Shown here one piece after another: positions 41,627 to 52,171 of a stretch of 64,000 bases of DNA. This DNA is from Odontocerum albicorne (Eukaryota > Arthropoda > Insecta > Trichoptera > Odontoceridae). Location of the stretch: positions 16,824,095 to 16,888,094 of the forward strand of contig OX463856.1 in assembly GCA_949825065.1 (NCBI GenBank). Direction: 5' to 3'. The notes under the pieces were generated by a model that was not told where the DNA came from, ran no database searches, and was given only the letters and a program-made list of their open reading frames with translations. Each line of letters begins with the position of its first letter. Positions within the stretch are counted from its first letter, which is position 1. The position numbers and the translations under genes were made by a program.

Positions 41627-41985
41627 TCATGTGCATGGCCGCGCAGTAACGCACTGGACTTTCGTGCGGATGGTCGTCGGTTTGAACCCTGCGCCGTGCT
41701 ACTCCCCTCGAATCATACAGGATTTTTTCCACCTTACGTTCGGGGTCATAAGAATACTGTGGCTACGATCATGTATATTCTTTAAAAAAAGGAAGACTAT
41801 TTTGGTGTACCCCGATTGTCTCACTTTGTGCGTGGGATCCAGTACTGCGTTGTGACCGGTGAGTTTGTTGGTGTGCAACGACTCACTAATATAAAAAAAA
41901 AACTTCACGGCATTTTCGCTTTCTAGCTGAATTGACGTTGGAATGACAAGGAAATCCTCGACTACGAAGCCCAGCAATGACGACG
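41627..41985 (+). mobile_element. SINE2 copy
   Basis: Head CATGGCCGCGCAGTAACGC with GTCGGTTTGAACCCTGCGC (A- and B-box), then all body blocks listed for 27385, ending GACTACGAAGCCCAGCAATG. About 355 bp; near full length. Confidence 0.85.
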
Positions 41986-42234
41986 AGATTTTCCTACATT
42001 CTAAGTAACGCTCTCATTTCTACCACATCTTATTTTCACCATTATTTGCCTAGTTTGCTAGCACGTCATAATGTTGCGATCAAGATTTGATTATATTTTT
42101 TTTTCTCTTAAAATAATCGCGGTCGATAATCACATAATGTAACCCACCCATTCAGTCTGTGCCCTACTCCTACTATTATTTCAATATCTTTCTTGAATCA
42201 AGATGATGTAAATTAACAGTAATTTATTTATAAA
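41986..42234. other. unassigned spacer
   Basis: No feature. Confidence 0.5.
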
Positions 42235-42985
42235 AAACCCTTGCTCCATAATTATCTAATCGAAACTGATGTGATCTAATAAGGTTAAACTTTCCTCCCG
42301 GGGTCGCGGGTTTTCACGCGGGTCGCGCATTTAAGTTAACAGTAATTTATTTAAAATAACATGATCATTTAATCGAAACTGATGTGACCTCATAAGGTTA
42401 ATTTTTCATCCCGGGATCGCGGGGTTGCATACGGGTCGCGCATGTAAGTTGCCAGTAATTAATTAAAAAAAAAACCATGATCCATGATCCATGATCAGAC
42501 GAAACTGATGTGACCTTATTAGGTTAATCTTTTATCCCGAGATGGCAGGTTTGTATGCGGGTCGCGCACGTAAGTTAAGTTATTTGTTAAATAAACATAC
42601 CATAATGTACGAGTATGATAATCGAAACTGACGTGATCTAATAAGGATAATCTTTCATCCCGGGTCGCACATGTAAGTTAACAGAAATTTATTACAAAAA
42701 CATACCATAATATATGATAATCGAAACTGATGGGACCTAATAAGGTTAATCTTTCATCCCGGGATCACGGGTCAAACATGTAAGTTAACAGTGATTTAAA
42801 AAAAAAAAACATGATCATTTAATCAAAACAGATGTGACCTTATAAGGTAAATCTTTCATCCCGGGGTCGCGGGTTTGTATGGGGGTCGTGCATGTAAGTT
42901 AACAGTAATTTATTTAAAAACCATGATTGGACGAAACTGATGTGATCTAATAAGGCTAATATTTCATCCCTGGGGTCGCGGCTTC
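42235..42985 (+). repeat. ~100-127-bp minisatellite, 7 units, SINE1-head derived
   Basis: GAAACTGATGTGA-type markers are at about 42261, 42375, 42501, 42623, 42723, 42823 and 42932, so spacing varies. Each unit contains ACCTAATAAGGTTAATCTTT, CATCCCGGGGTCGCGGG and a GGTTTGTATGC-type box. These align to the SINE1 head (CCTAGTTGGTAAGAC...CTTCCAGCCTGGGGGTCGCGGGTTCGAT). The unusual G+C content of the array comes from this head. Confidence 0.85.
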
Positions 42986-43120
42986 TATAAACGACAGATA
43001 TCAGATTTAAAAAATATATTTTAGTATGGTTTTCATTTCTGGCTTCTTTAAAATATTTCTGGTTGGCTAGAGAAGATTGCCACATATCAATAAGATCGCC
43101 AAGTTGTACTATGTAAAGCA
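42986..43120 (+). mobile_element. SINE1 body and tail downstream of the array
   Basis: GGTTTTCATTTCTGGCTTCT, TTTCTGGTTGGCTAGAGAAG, CCACATATCAATAAGATCGC and AGTTGTACTATGTA complete the SINE1 copy whose head is expanded at 42235-42985. Confidence 0.75.
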
Positions 43121-43804
43121 AAAACTATTGTTATGAATGAGTAACTTGATTTCTACGTTACACCTGAGAATCTTTTTTGGTTCTTATTGTTGTAGAATTC
43201 ACTCGTTTATTCATACTTAAAATAGGTTTTATAAAAACCTTAAAAAAGTCGAACAGTTTCTAGAAATGGTTTCTTTAATAGTCCTTTTTACGCTGGGCTA
43301 CTTGTAAAGTTTTATTTTACGAAAGTTATTTTAATTTTCAGTCTTGGTATACAAAATTATGTAGGTTTTGTTTGGATTTACAATAAAGCTGACGACATGA
43401 GACTACAACATTGTAATTTGAGAACGGGGTCAGGGCTGGTTTCACACTGAAAACATTCTTATGCATAGTACTATTCTATCAGGACATTGGTCGAGTACCT
43501 TTTTGTAATTTAAAAAAATGTTTATTTTGAATAAAACATGTAAACAGGAAGCTTAAAGAAATGTTAGTTTTAATAAAATGAAATAATTTAAAAAATCATA
43601 ATAAAAATGTATGACATATCTGGCAGAAAGAGTCTTCAGCTACGAACGGGGTCATCAAGTCAAACAGGGCTCTTATGGCATCGTTTTTCAATAGATTTTT
43701 CTCCGTTTCCGGAATTGTTGAGTATAATTGTATATTTGGGAATCTAAACACTGAGGATAGTCTTTAAGATATTACAGGAAAGTTCAAGACATTGCTTTAC
43801 ATTA
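43121..43804. other. unassigned spacer
   Basis: No frame or repeat recognised. Confidence 0.5.
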
Positions 43805-43900
43805 GTAATTATGAAGGGGGTATTTATTAATTAATTTATTTACTTGAACATTATTTTTGTTAAACATTCAATTGGCAAGTTTATTTCTATGGCAAGAAAA
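43805..43900 (-). mobile_element. LINE-A tail, diverged
   Basis: Reversed tail with TATTTATTAATTAATTTATT, ACATT...TTGTTAAACA and GGCAAGTTTATTTCTATGGC. It abuts a LINE-D copy. Confidence 0.5.
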
Positions 43901-43929
43901 ATAATCCCCCTTTCAAGTATTAAAAAAAT

Positions 43930-44400
43930 AACATACACTGGTACAATCATACCATTTCCTTGTCGGGGTAAGCAAATGACAGAGTGCCAGATTTTACTAT
44001 CTCGGCACATATCCTTCACCTCTTTCACGTCCATATATCTTTTTATACGACTTCTACGGTTTATCTGACTTCTCACGTTTTCTTCTTTTAAAATATTACT
44101 CACTTGATTCAACCATACTTTCCTTGATCTTTCTCAAACACGTCTTCCACTTCTATTTGCACTGTATATGTGTTTTGTTATTCAGTTTTCATAAATTCAT
44201 TCTACATGCCCAAACCATCTCAGAATGTTCTCCTCCATTTTACTCAACACATCAACCTTAAGTTCACATAAGTCTTTAATAACTTCATTCCATATATTGT
44301 CATTAATTGTCATCCCATGTATTCTCAGTGCACTCATTTCTACAGCATTTACTAGGCTTTTTTCAGCATTTTCTACAGTTAAATAAAATATTTATAAATG
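43930..44400 (-). pseudogene. LINE-D relic
   Basis: The minus strand reads MNQVSNILKEENVRSQINRR, KRYMDVKEVKDMCRDSKIWH and SVICLPRQGN, preceded in other frames by LRWFGHVE-like and VEMSALRIHGMT-like pieces. The 3' half is the clearest of the family. Confidence 0.75.
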
Positions 44401-44498
44401 CCACCAAATGGGAAAGAAGAAGGAAAATGGGAAAGAACAAGAAAATAGGATTATGGGCCTATACAGTTTGCCACTGAAGAGAAATCTAATATTTTTAA

Positions 44499-44597
44499 AT
44501 TTTTTGTTTGAAGCTAGCCAACAAGGAGGAGAATCTTACGGTAGTTGCTAACTGGTTTCAGAACCGGGCGGTATTTAAGGAGACTCACCGTCACTAA
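44499..44597 (+). other. homeodomain helix-3-like fragment
   Basis: A frame open from 44499 to the TAA at 44595-44597 reads LANKEENLTVV then ANWFQNRAVFKETHRH. N-W-F-x-N-R preceded by L-A...N-L-T-x-V is the turn and recognition helix of homeodomains (closest in style to SIX-type N-W-F-K-N-R). Only about 28 residues, no helix 1, and the basic tail is wrong (AVF where RRx is expected). The upstream TTTTTTGTTTGAAG could be a weak splice acceptor. It may be a gene fragment, a pseudogene piece or chance. Confidence 0.3.
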
Positions 44598-44639
44598 ACG
44601 GTACCAAGGAATAAATAACCTCCAGCCTTATTTCTTGTC

Positions 44640-45000
44640 CTTTTGATATTTATACAGAAGTGAAGAAAAAATATTTATTTTATGGTTTAATTGGAATGAA
44701 TTTTATGAACAAATATAATAATGTCATATTTTGTCTCCCCCCACATTAGCGACAATTTCAGCAAGGGCCATTCAATCTTGAACTTCACGAATGGACTCTC
44801 TCATGCATCGAACCCTTGTCCAGTCTTTGATGTTACGAAACCTAGACATGTGTTGTGTATTCTGTATTTATGTAATTCATTACCGAATCGTTATATACGA
44901 GTATAATACTATCTGACTGATTTATTGTCATGTGGCAATAAACCGCCGGCAAGGATTGTATTCAATGACCAACCAGTATGCATAAAATAATATTCAATTC
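44640..45000 (+). mobile_element. probable LINE-A 3' end
   Basis: A short CNSLPNRYIRV peptide (from L-W-N-S-L-P) is followed by CTGACTGATTTATTGTCATG and TGGCAATAAACCGCCGGC, the LINE-A/SINE1 tail. Confidence 0.5.
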
Positions 45001-45977
45001 ATTTCACTGTTTTGACCAAATTTGGACTTAATTTTTATCTCTTGACACTGACAGTGAATTTGAAATTGTGTGTGTATATGTAAGTGTGAGTATTTATATT
45101 TTTAAGGACTTTCAGAGATTGTATTAACAGGTTAATTATAATAACTTTTATTGTATTTTAATTCGCAAGTAAGAAAGTTGGGGCTGAAATACATCTGCCG
45201 CCCTCGCAGCCAACCTTTATAGATGGAGATGTATATTAATTAGGAAGATGTTGTGAGATGAGCCCAGACTATTTAATAGCTTTTTTTCAAATGTACTTTC
45301 TTTTCCGATGCCTCTTAACACACACACATATGTGTAATTTCCGGATATATACTCGTATGTATGTTCTTAACAATGTTTCTATCAATAAACCTTTTATTGC
45401 TTTATTCTTGTATTAAGGAAGTAAAATATTAAGTTTGACCAGATGAAAGTTACTGTACCTCTGCAATACTTGTTCCCCTACTTGTTTCAGCTTTATTTGT
45501 AGATAATAACCATAATCATAAAATGAAATTAAAACTAATTTTCTCTTAGCCTTTTTCTTTGTAACTGTATAAACAAACGACTTCCTCAAATTCGTATCAC
45601 ATAACGCTCTGTGTATTCCGGGCTCTTGCGAGAAGCTGTTTTCGCCTTTGTTTTACGAATTTGATAATGTTCTTGATACTGAACTTTTAAGTGAGATTTG
45701 AGTGGAGGGTTTTAATTTAGTTACAAGAATTAAATTTAAAAATTTTACTCCGCGAAAATTGCTGTTTGTTGTTATTATATATTGATTACAATTTTAAGCA
45801 ATCTGCGTACATACAAAAAAAAAAATTCAAATCTTATTTTCAAAATATTACGTTTTTAATAAGTATCAAAGACATCAACAAGAAAACCTTCGTTTATTTA
45901 TAATTTTTTGACAACCGCAGCCTTTACAAAAATCTTTTAAAATTCAGTTACTACTGAATTTTAATAATAAAACAATA
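45001..45977. other. unassigned spacer
   Basis: 45045-45215 loosely resembles 20500-20700. No other feature. Confidence 0.45.
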
Positions 45978-46130
45978 CTTCCACGGCGTAGTTGGTAAGA
46001 CATTTGTCTTCCAAACCGGGGGTTAAAATATCGATCCCAGTTGAATCCGTAGACACACCAAGCTGTAATATATACCACAAAAGTTTAATATAATACAATA
46101 GTATTTGTACAAAACAAAATCAAATTAAAA
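45978..46130 (+). mobile_element. SINE1 copy, 3' shortened
   Basis: CGTAGTTGGTAAGACATTTG, CTTCCAAACCGGGGG, ATCGATCCCAGTTG, then directly the tail AAGCTGTAATATATACCAC...AATACAA. The body between head and tail is deleted. Confidence 0.65.
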
Positions 46131-46571
46131 CAAACTTTAAATTTTATCACATAACAATTGAAAAACCATAACAAAATTAAAAAAAAACATCAAAACTAAT
46201 AATCAAAATTGAAAAATGTATATGTAACAACAGGACAAGTATATGGCAAAAGAATATCAAAAATAAAAATTAAAAATGTGTTTTTAACTAACCCTGATTT
46301 AAAGTCTTCTTGATTAATGAAAAATAAACGTAAAAATTAAAATTAATGTGGCATTAAAATTTTAACTGGAAAAAACGTGAGCTGTTTGTTGTATGTCGTG
46401 CTAGTATTAGCAGATAATGAAAATGAACAATGGCGTATGATAAGCGAATTGTACGTGAAAAATGAAAGAAAAAAAAACGCCTGGGAATGAAAGTTGCACA
46501 ATCCAGTCATGGTAATTTATAACATCTGTAGTTGAAATATTACTTCATACAGAACTGTTCTACTTATTTTA
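46131..46571. other. unassigned A-rich spacer
   Basis: No feature. Confidence 0.5.
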
Positions 46572-46640
46572 TTGTACTTTTATCATATACAATACAACTT
46601 GGCGGGTAAATTGTGTCATGTAAAAGTCTCTTGTAAATCA
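46572..46640 (-). mobile_element. SINE1 tail fragment
   Basis: Reversed tail ATACAATACAACTTGGCGGG...TAAAAGTCTCTTG. Confidence 0.55.
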
Positions 46641-46644
46641 TTAG

Positions 46645-46840
46645 GTATTACCATCCTGTCGTTAAGTTCATGAATGAGCATCGTGACTCTCATGACAACC
46701 TCTAACGACTCCTTTCCGTCTATTCCTGCACTCCGGGGCTCAAAGGGTAGTTGTTAAGGGTAGTCTAGTTGCATCTCTCAGTTGCTCAGGCGAACGCATT
46801 GGGATTTTTCCTCTTGTGCGTCATCCTTCCCATATTTTTT
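46645..46840 (-). pseudogene. LINE-E relic
   Basis: The minus strand reads AQEEKSQCVRLSN, EPRSAGIDGKESLE and VTMLIHELNDRM. It aligns with 49740-50070 (−). Confidence 0.6.
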
Positions 46841-46920
46841 TAAAACATTTCCATTATGGTAATCATTTAAGGTATCTTTAATTTATCTCTGGTCGGTTAA
46901 GAAAAAAGGTGAAATGTTTA

Positions 46921-48212
46921 CGAGGGTTGATACTTAAGTTTTGAGATATGGCAACACCAGTGTAGATACGTCAAATCTGACATTAGAATTGTAAAGTTTG
47001 ACGTTTTTAATGGTATACGTGCTCAAAAAGTTTTGTCATACGAGTGCTATTTGTTGTTTACAGTGACTTGAAAAAATCATCTCGGCCAAAAATGGAATTA
47101 AATCGTGAACATTTTCGTGCGATGATTTTTTATGATTTTCAACGTGAACTAACTCAACAACAGTGTGTTAATCAACTCGTTTCTACTTTTTGTGATGAAG
47201 CACCATCCCAGGCCACTGTATTTTGCTGGCTTTCCGAATTCAATCGTGGTCGTAGTTTGCTCCAGGACGAATTTCGTGAAGGTCGTCCAAAATCAGTTGA
47301 TGTGCTAAAAAACATCGATGCTGTGCGTAAACTGATATTGCAAGATCGTCATGTGACTTATGGTGAGATTGAGGCATGTTTGGGAATTAGTTTCATTTGC
47401 ATACATTTAATGTTGCTTGAACATTTGGTCGTCAAAAAAATTTGTTCGCGTTGGATACCGTATAATTTGACAATCGCTCAAAAAAAAGCTTGTGTCGATT
47501 GTTGCAAAGAAATGTTGAAAAAAATCGATCGCGATGCTTCAAAAGACGTCTATAAGATTGTGATAGGCGAAGATTCATGGATCTATGCATATGATCCAGA
47601 AACTAAACAGCAGTCGACTGTATGGGTCTTTCAAGACGAGCCAAATCCAACAAAAGTTGATCGCGCACGAAGCACTTCGAAGCAAATGGTGGCTTGTTTC
47701 TTCGGTATAAATGGTCATGTCGCAACAGTGCCTTTAGTGGAACGTTGTACGGTCAATTCTGAATGGTACACCACCATTTGTTTGCCAGAAGTATTCGGAG
47801 AAATGAGGAAAACCAACCGCCGAAGACGGATCATTCTCCACCACGACAATGCGAGCTCTCACACATCCGCTCAAACAAGTGTTTTTTTTAGCCCTCAAAA
47901 CATCGAATTGATGGGTCATCCGCCGTGCAGCCCTGATTTGGCCTCCAATGACTTCTTTTTATTCCCGAACATCAAAAATAAATTGCAAGGTCAACGTTTT
48001 TTGACGTCTGAAGAAGCGGTTGATACGTTCAAAACGCATGTTTTGAAGTTATTACCTCATTCAGAGTGGAAAAAGTGCTTCGAAAATTGGTCCAAACGCA
48101 TGCAAAAGTGTATTGATCTTCAAGGAGAGTATTTTGAAAAACAATAAAGTCATTTTCGATGATAAATATTTGTTTTTATTTGTCTGTCTCAAAACTTAAG
48201 TAGCAAACCTCG
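46921..48212 (+). mobile_element. mariner transposon, apparently complete
   Basis: TA dinucleotides at 46919-46920 and 48213-48214 flank a 1292-bp element. Inverted ends start CGAGGGTTGATACTTAAGTT and, reversed, CGAGGTTTGCTACTTAAGTT, continuing TTGAGA, with 2-3 mismatches in about 28 bp. Size and gene layout are typical of mariner. Confidence 0.95.
47092..48147 (+). CDS. mariner transposase (DD34D)
   Basis: Uninterrupted frame; the ATG at 47092 (MELNREHFRA) gives 351 residues, the usual mariner length, so it is preferred to the upstream ATG at 47044. Residues 1-110 form two helix-turn-helix regions (REHFRAMIFYDF, FREGRPKSVD, TYGEIEACLGIS). The interdomain box near residue 121 is WIPYNL where WVPHEL is usual. 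The catalytic triad is Asp161 (GEDSW), Asp252 (LHHDNASSH) and Asp287 (PDLASNDFF), with exactly 34 residues between the last two. The final block PPCSPDLAS departs from the canonical PPYSPDLAP. It would bind the terminal repeats and do cut-and-paste at TA in the nucleus. The frame and triad are intact, but the altered WVPHEL and YSPDLAP boxes suggest reduced or lost activity. No introns, as is normal for mariner. Confidence 0.95.
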   Translation: MELNREHFRAMIFYDFQRELTQQQCVNQLVSTFCDEAPSQATVFCWLSEFNRGRSLLQDEFREGRPKSVDVLKNIDAVRKLILQDRHVTYGEIEACLGISFICIHLMLLEHLVVKKICSRWIPYNLTIAQKKACVDCCKEMLKKIDRDASKDVYKIVIGEDSWIYAYDPETKQQSTVWVFQDEPNPTKVDRARSTSKQMVACFFGINGHVATVPLVERCTVNSEWYTTICLPEVFGEMRKTNRRRRIILHHDNASSHTSAQTSVFFSPQNIELMGHPPCSPDLASNDFFLFPNIKNKLQGQRFLTSEEAVDTFKTHVLKLLPHSEWKKCFENWSKRMQKCIDLQGEYFEKQ

Positions 48213-48260
48213 TATACACCCATCAGCCTGTACACAACGAAAGTTTAATATGGTTAAAAC

Positions 48261-48739
48261 TTAAATATGATAAAATGAGTAAAAAATTCTGTATTATTAA
48301 TTCATTAAAAAGCTCCATTAAATTCAGTTTTATATTTTTCTTTTTATATTTATTGGAAAACATAGATTTGGAATATTAAATAAAATATTATGCTTATTAC
48401 CATATTATATTTTGATCTCTTGAAATTTCCGCGAATAAAAAAGTCGATAAAAAATAATATTATAAGAGAAATAACGAAATAGAATGGAGTAAAAACGATG
48501 GAAAAAAAATAATTTACCAATCGGTGAAATGTTTGTTTTTATTGATCGGCGTATTTCAAAAAGAAATCGGTGAAATGTGAACAGCAATGGCTTTGTTTTG
48601 TCGGAATGTGCTGTTTTATTTGCTGTAACGTGTGTACAAGTACATTTCTTCTTTCAGAAAGAGTTTTTATTATTTTTTCCGTATGGTACTCTTCAATATA
48701 TTAGAAATTGGTGTTTCGGACACATCTAAGAGTGGTTAA
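48261..48739. other. unassigned spacer
   Basis: A/T-rich; no feature. Confidence 0.5.
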
Positions 48740-48935
48740 TAGATAATGTTGTCTTTGGCCCCAGTAACCAAGCCTTCGGGCTTAAAATCTCTTAAGTAGG
48801 TATAGAACTTGCGGTTCCCTTTTAAGAAATCCGAATTAATTATCGGATATATGTGAAGAGCGTGGTCGAAATACAATATTGTCTTCGCACCCAGTAAGCA
48901 AACCTTCGGGCCTAGAACCTCTGAAGTATCACGGT
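48740..48935. repeat. 135-bp-spaced duplication with TTCG hairpin
   Basis: AATGTTGTCTTTGGCCCCAG...AAGCCTTCGGGCTTAAAATC and ATATTGTCTTCGCACCCAG...AAACCTTCGGGCCTAGAACC are diverged copies. The first forms a perfect AAGCC-TTCG-GGCTT hairpin. Confidence 0.7.
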
Positions 48936-49075
48936 TCGTCATTGAATGTGTTTACAACACGAGCACTCTGTGAGTACTTTTACCAGACGAATTATTGTAC
49001 CAGACTGGCACCATCGAAAATCAAACACGAAATCAAGAATGTTAACACTCGTCTTAGTTGCTAGGTCATGTAGTC
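48936..49075 (-). mobile_element. SINE3 copy (tRNA-like)
   Basis: The minus strand gives TGACCTAGCAACTAAGACG (A-box) and GTGTTTGATTTTCGATGG (B-box), then CCAGTCTGGTACAATAATTC and GTCTGGTAAAAGTACTCACA. The second copy is at 62380-62560. Confidence 0.6.
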
Positions 49076-49739
49076 GAGAAACCCCTCATTATTCAATGTT
49101 AATTCAGTCAAAAAGCGATGTTTAATTTAATTAACTCACCTGAAAAAGGCACAATGTGTGTGTTAAAATACGCATAGTGATATTAAAATAAATATATTGA
49201 AACGAAACAATGTAGACATTTTTTATTTTATTGTATTAATTATTGCGTATTTAAAAAAATCCATATAGATACGCTCAAATTATTGAAACAAATGTAATGA
49301 TAGTTTATTGAAATTGATTTAGTAACTTGACATCGTTTTCTTCAGAGGTGGATCCAGTTATTTGAGACCGAATATCAATTTCAAGGAAATATAAAAAAAA
49401 ATCGGAAAATCCTTTCTGAGTGATCAAATGTCATGATATTATTAATACGAAGACAAAACCCTTAGGCAGCACGGGGAACCGGATTGGTTCTAATATCGTT
49501 CTGCCATCTTAAAATGGGTTGACATCTAAATTGCCTTTTTAGTTTCCCGACATATTTTCTCTTTTGTCTTAGATCGGAAATATTTTTAATATAAAACCTT
49601 ACTCGTATTTTAAGAAACCTCCCATATTTATGAGTAGTTTGTATATAACTATATCCTTTGCATATTTCATCAAAATAAAAATATGATTATGAAAATTAAT
49701 CGATTCATAAATATCTGGACTCTGTATTCAAGGCAGCTG
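49076..49739. other. unassigned spacer
   Basis: 49128-49165 (CACCTGAAAAAGGCACAATG...TACGC) has the look of a repeat-associated stem but no second copy was found. Confidence 0.4.
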
Positions 49740-50070
49740 TAAGTCTAGTACATGGTAGTCATCAACATCCTGTCGTGTAGCTCATGACTGAGCATCGTGA
49801 CTCCCATGATACTCGTAGCTTCCGACGACTCTCCTCCATACATTCCTGCACTCCGCGACTCGATTGGCGCTGGTAAGAGTATTCCAGTTACGTCTCTTTC
49901 TTGGTCAGTTCAACGTATTGAGATTTTTCCTCTTGTGCATTGTTTTTTCACGCCTCCAATAACCACAAACCTCTTCAAACTAACTTCTTGGTCACGAGCA
50001 ATGTGCCCAAAGAATTGGAGGACTTGTCATTCGAAGGCATACTATCGACAATCTGTGGATGATTTTCAGT
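49740..50070 (-). pseudogene. LINE-E reverse-transcriptase C-terminal relic
   Basis: The minus strand in mixed frames reads SSNFLGTLLVTKKLV (from L-x-F-F-G-H-I-A-R), RFVVIGGVKKQCTRGKISIR, TDQERDVTGILLPAP and VTMLSHELHDRM. This matches the usual K-V-x-G-K-R-x-R-G-x-x-P-x-R-W-T-D-Q end of LINE polymerases. Dead copy. Confidence 0.65.
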
Positions 50071-50640
50071 AATTAGAGAATGTAGGTTTTAGTTCACCTT
50101 ACTACCAACCACACTAAAATCCTGCTTAATAAATCTGCCAAACGAAAGGTTAATATGTAAAGATACCAATTATCTTGGATGTTTAATTTCCTTGTCATCG
50201 AAACCTAAGTTTTGATTTGTTAAGAGTGTGTGATTTTAAAATTGCAACAGTTTATTTGCACACAATAAATCAATACACGCACTAGCGTCTTTCATCAATA
50301 GGATGGCTGACAATCAATAAAGATCACGATGGGATTTCCTATCACATCATTTAAAAAAATGACAAAAAAAATAGTTTTATTTTATTTAAATTATTTTAGT
50401 AATTCGATCAGCTGTGATTCGTAAGTATGTGTAAATATGTGAATGTAGAAAGGAAATGTTTCAACTGAGTGTTTAAAACACACCTTTAACATTGATAATA
50501 AAGAAAAAAATATATAACGAATAAGACCACTCCGTCACAAGCCTTGCCTAGATGTTCTCTTTATGCACCAAATTGTGCGTTTATGAATTTATAATGTGCT
50601 TTTAGGGATATGTATCCTAGAGGGAGAGATGATGATGATT
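50071..50640. other. unassigned spacer
   Basis: No feature. Confidence 0.5.
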
Positions 50641-50978
50641 TGTTGATAAATAAAACACATTTTTCGATCGCAATGCGGAAGAAGAGTTTTTATTAGTAAA
50701 CGTAGGTATTTATACTATTCCCGCGTGTATGCGGGAATGCGAGTAAGATACCCTTCGTCTCGTTTCTGCATTAGCAAAACGATTAATGTCGTATGTAGGT
50801 GATAATTTATTTACGGAACTGGCGCGACAGACGTGGTGCGTTCTCGCTCCAGCATGGAATGCGGTCCGCTCCCGGCTATGGGTTGAATGACCGGCGCGTG
50901 GACTTTGTAATTGTTTTGCATTGCTAAGGAATGCAAAGGTAATTTCATCGGTCATTGACCGTGTGTGCGACCGCCACA
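50641..50978 (-). mobile_element. solo LTR, 338 bp
   Basis: Read on the minus strand it starts TGTGGCGGTCGCAC and ends TTTATTTATCAACA, the TGT...ACA pattern of LTRs. Flanks TGATT (50636-50640) and TGCTT (50979-50983) are a 4-of-5 target duplication. Inside (minus) are a hairpin ATTCCCGC-ATACAC-GCGGGAAT, then TATAAATA about 50726, then AATAAA about 50710: TATA box and poly(A) signal in the usual order. G+C content is well above the surroundings. The 89-aa minus frame that starts at the LTR boundary is not considered coding. Superfamily undetermined. Confidence 0.75.
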
Positions 50979-51213
50979 TGCTTTTTATCTTCAGATCTAA
51001 GTTTATTTCAAATAAAATCTAACTATAAATATTTTATCGTGTTTTTTAAATAATAAATTTCTAAAACATCATTTAGTTACGTAATTAATTCGAAGTGTCA
51101 TCTTTAGAATAATTACAAAAGTTTCAATGTAATCAGCTTTCTAACACTCCTGAGTAAGTTTCCGGAGTCAGCAACTCTTTATCCAGATCTAGATAATTTG
51201 ATCTAAACCTTAA
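50979..51213. other. unassigned spacer
   Basis: No feature. Confidence 0.5.
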
Positions 51214-51325
51214 GTTTTTTAAATAACCCTGATGACTTTTTAAATAACCCTAATGACTTTTTAAATAACTCTAATGACTTTTTAAATAACCCTTATGACT
51301 TTTAAAATAACCTTAATGACTTTTT
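51214..51325 (+). repeat. 21-bp minisatellite, 5 units
   Basis: AAATAACCCTAATGACTTTTT repeats at 51221, 51242, 51263, 51284 and about 51305 with one to two changes each. Confidence 0.92.
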
Positions 51326-51744
51326 ATCGAAAAAAAAAAAAAATCAATTTTTCAATACCATTTAATTTATAAATATTCTTTCAAAAATATATGTATCGTA
51401 TAGTCAGTTTGGCTAGCATTCTAGAGGAGTCTCACTTTAATGTATTAATTTAAACAGAATATATGAAACATTATTTTACGTTTCTTTTATCTCATTTAAT
51501 TTGTATTCTTGATAAAAAGAAAGAAAAACCAAGATTGATATAACAATGTCTTGGTATTTTTGTTTCGTTTCGAAAATTCAGTAGAAAATGTATGTAATCT
51601 AAATTAAATAATTGTAAAAAAAAGTCAATTCACATTTTTTATTTCTTTTTTATGTCATCCACCCACACTTTTATGATTGGATCCACCACCCTCACATTAA
51701 AGCCAAAAATGTTTTTATAAGAGTTTATATAAATAAAATAAAAA
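51326..51744. other. unassigned A/T-rich spacer
   Basis: No feature. Confidence 0.5.
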
Positions 51745-51900
51745 ATCAACAGTTTTTATACATCTTAAAGCTTCGACTGATTGACCTACAAAAATTAAAC
51801 AATCGACCTAAAAGTTAAAAAAATCCTCATAGAAAGAGAAAACGAAACATTCGTTGGATGCGGTCAAGATATGACATTTAGTGAAAGGCGTTTATTTGTA
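51745..51900 (-). mobile_element. LINE-B 3' fragment
   Basis: The minus strand matches the block after the reverse-transcriptase end (GACCGCATCCAACGAATGTT, TTCTTTCTATGAGGATTTTT, GGTCGATTGTTTAATTTTTG) at 2570-2660 and 56105-56195. Confidence 0.6.
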
Positions 51901-52171
51901 AATTTTTTGCAAAAAAATAAAACCTGAAGATAGAAATAATACAGAATTTCTTCTACCAGTTATCGATTTTCAAATCAATATGAATAATCGAATTTCACAT
52001 ACTCAACGAAAAAAACACTAACGCGAGCTTAAGCGTTTGACTTTTTACTTGTGTACGATATTGTACATACAAGCTCACGACATCAGAAATATTTTTTACG
52101 TTTGTCATCCATTTTAAATGACTTTTACTAAAAATAGTGCTTTATAAGTATTGTATAGTTCCCATACGAAG
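51901..52171. other. unassigned spacer
   Basis: No feature. Confidence 0.5.

Larger units (their letters stand above)
46860..48260 (+). mobile_element. SINE1 copy split by the mariner
   Basis: Left of the mariner are TTAAGGTATCTTTAATTTAT and CTCTGGTCGGTTAAG. Right of it are CATCAGCCTGTACACAACGA and AAGTTTAATATGG. Joined at one TA they give the SINE1 body-tail order, so the mariner inserted into a pre-existing SINE. Confidence 0.7.

Noticed and set aside
50710..50979. 89-aa minus frame
   Set aside because: It starts across the LTR border and runs through promoter-like sequence of the solo LTR.
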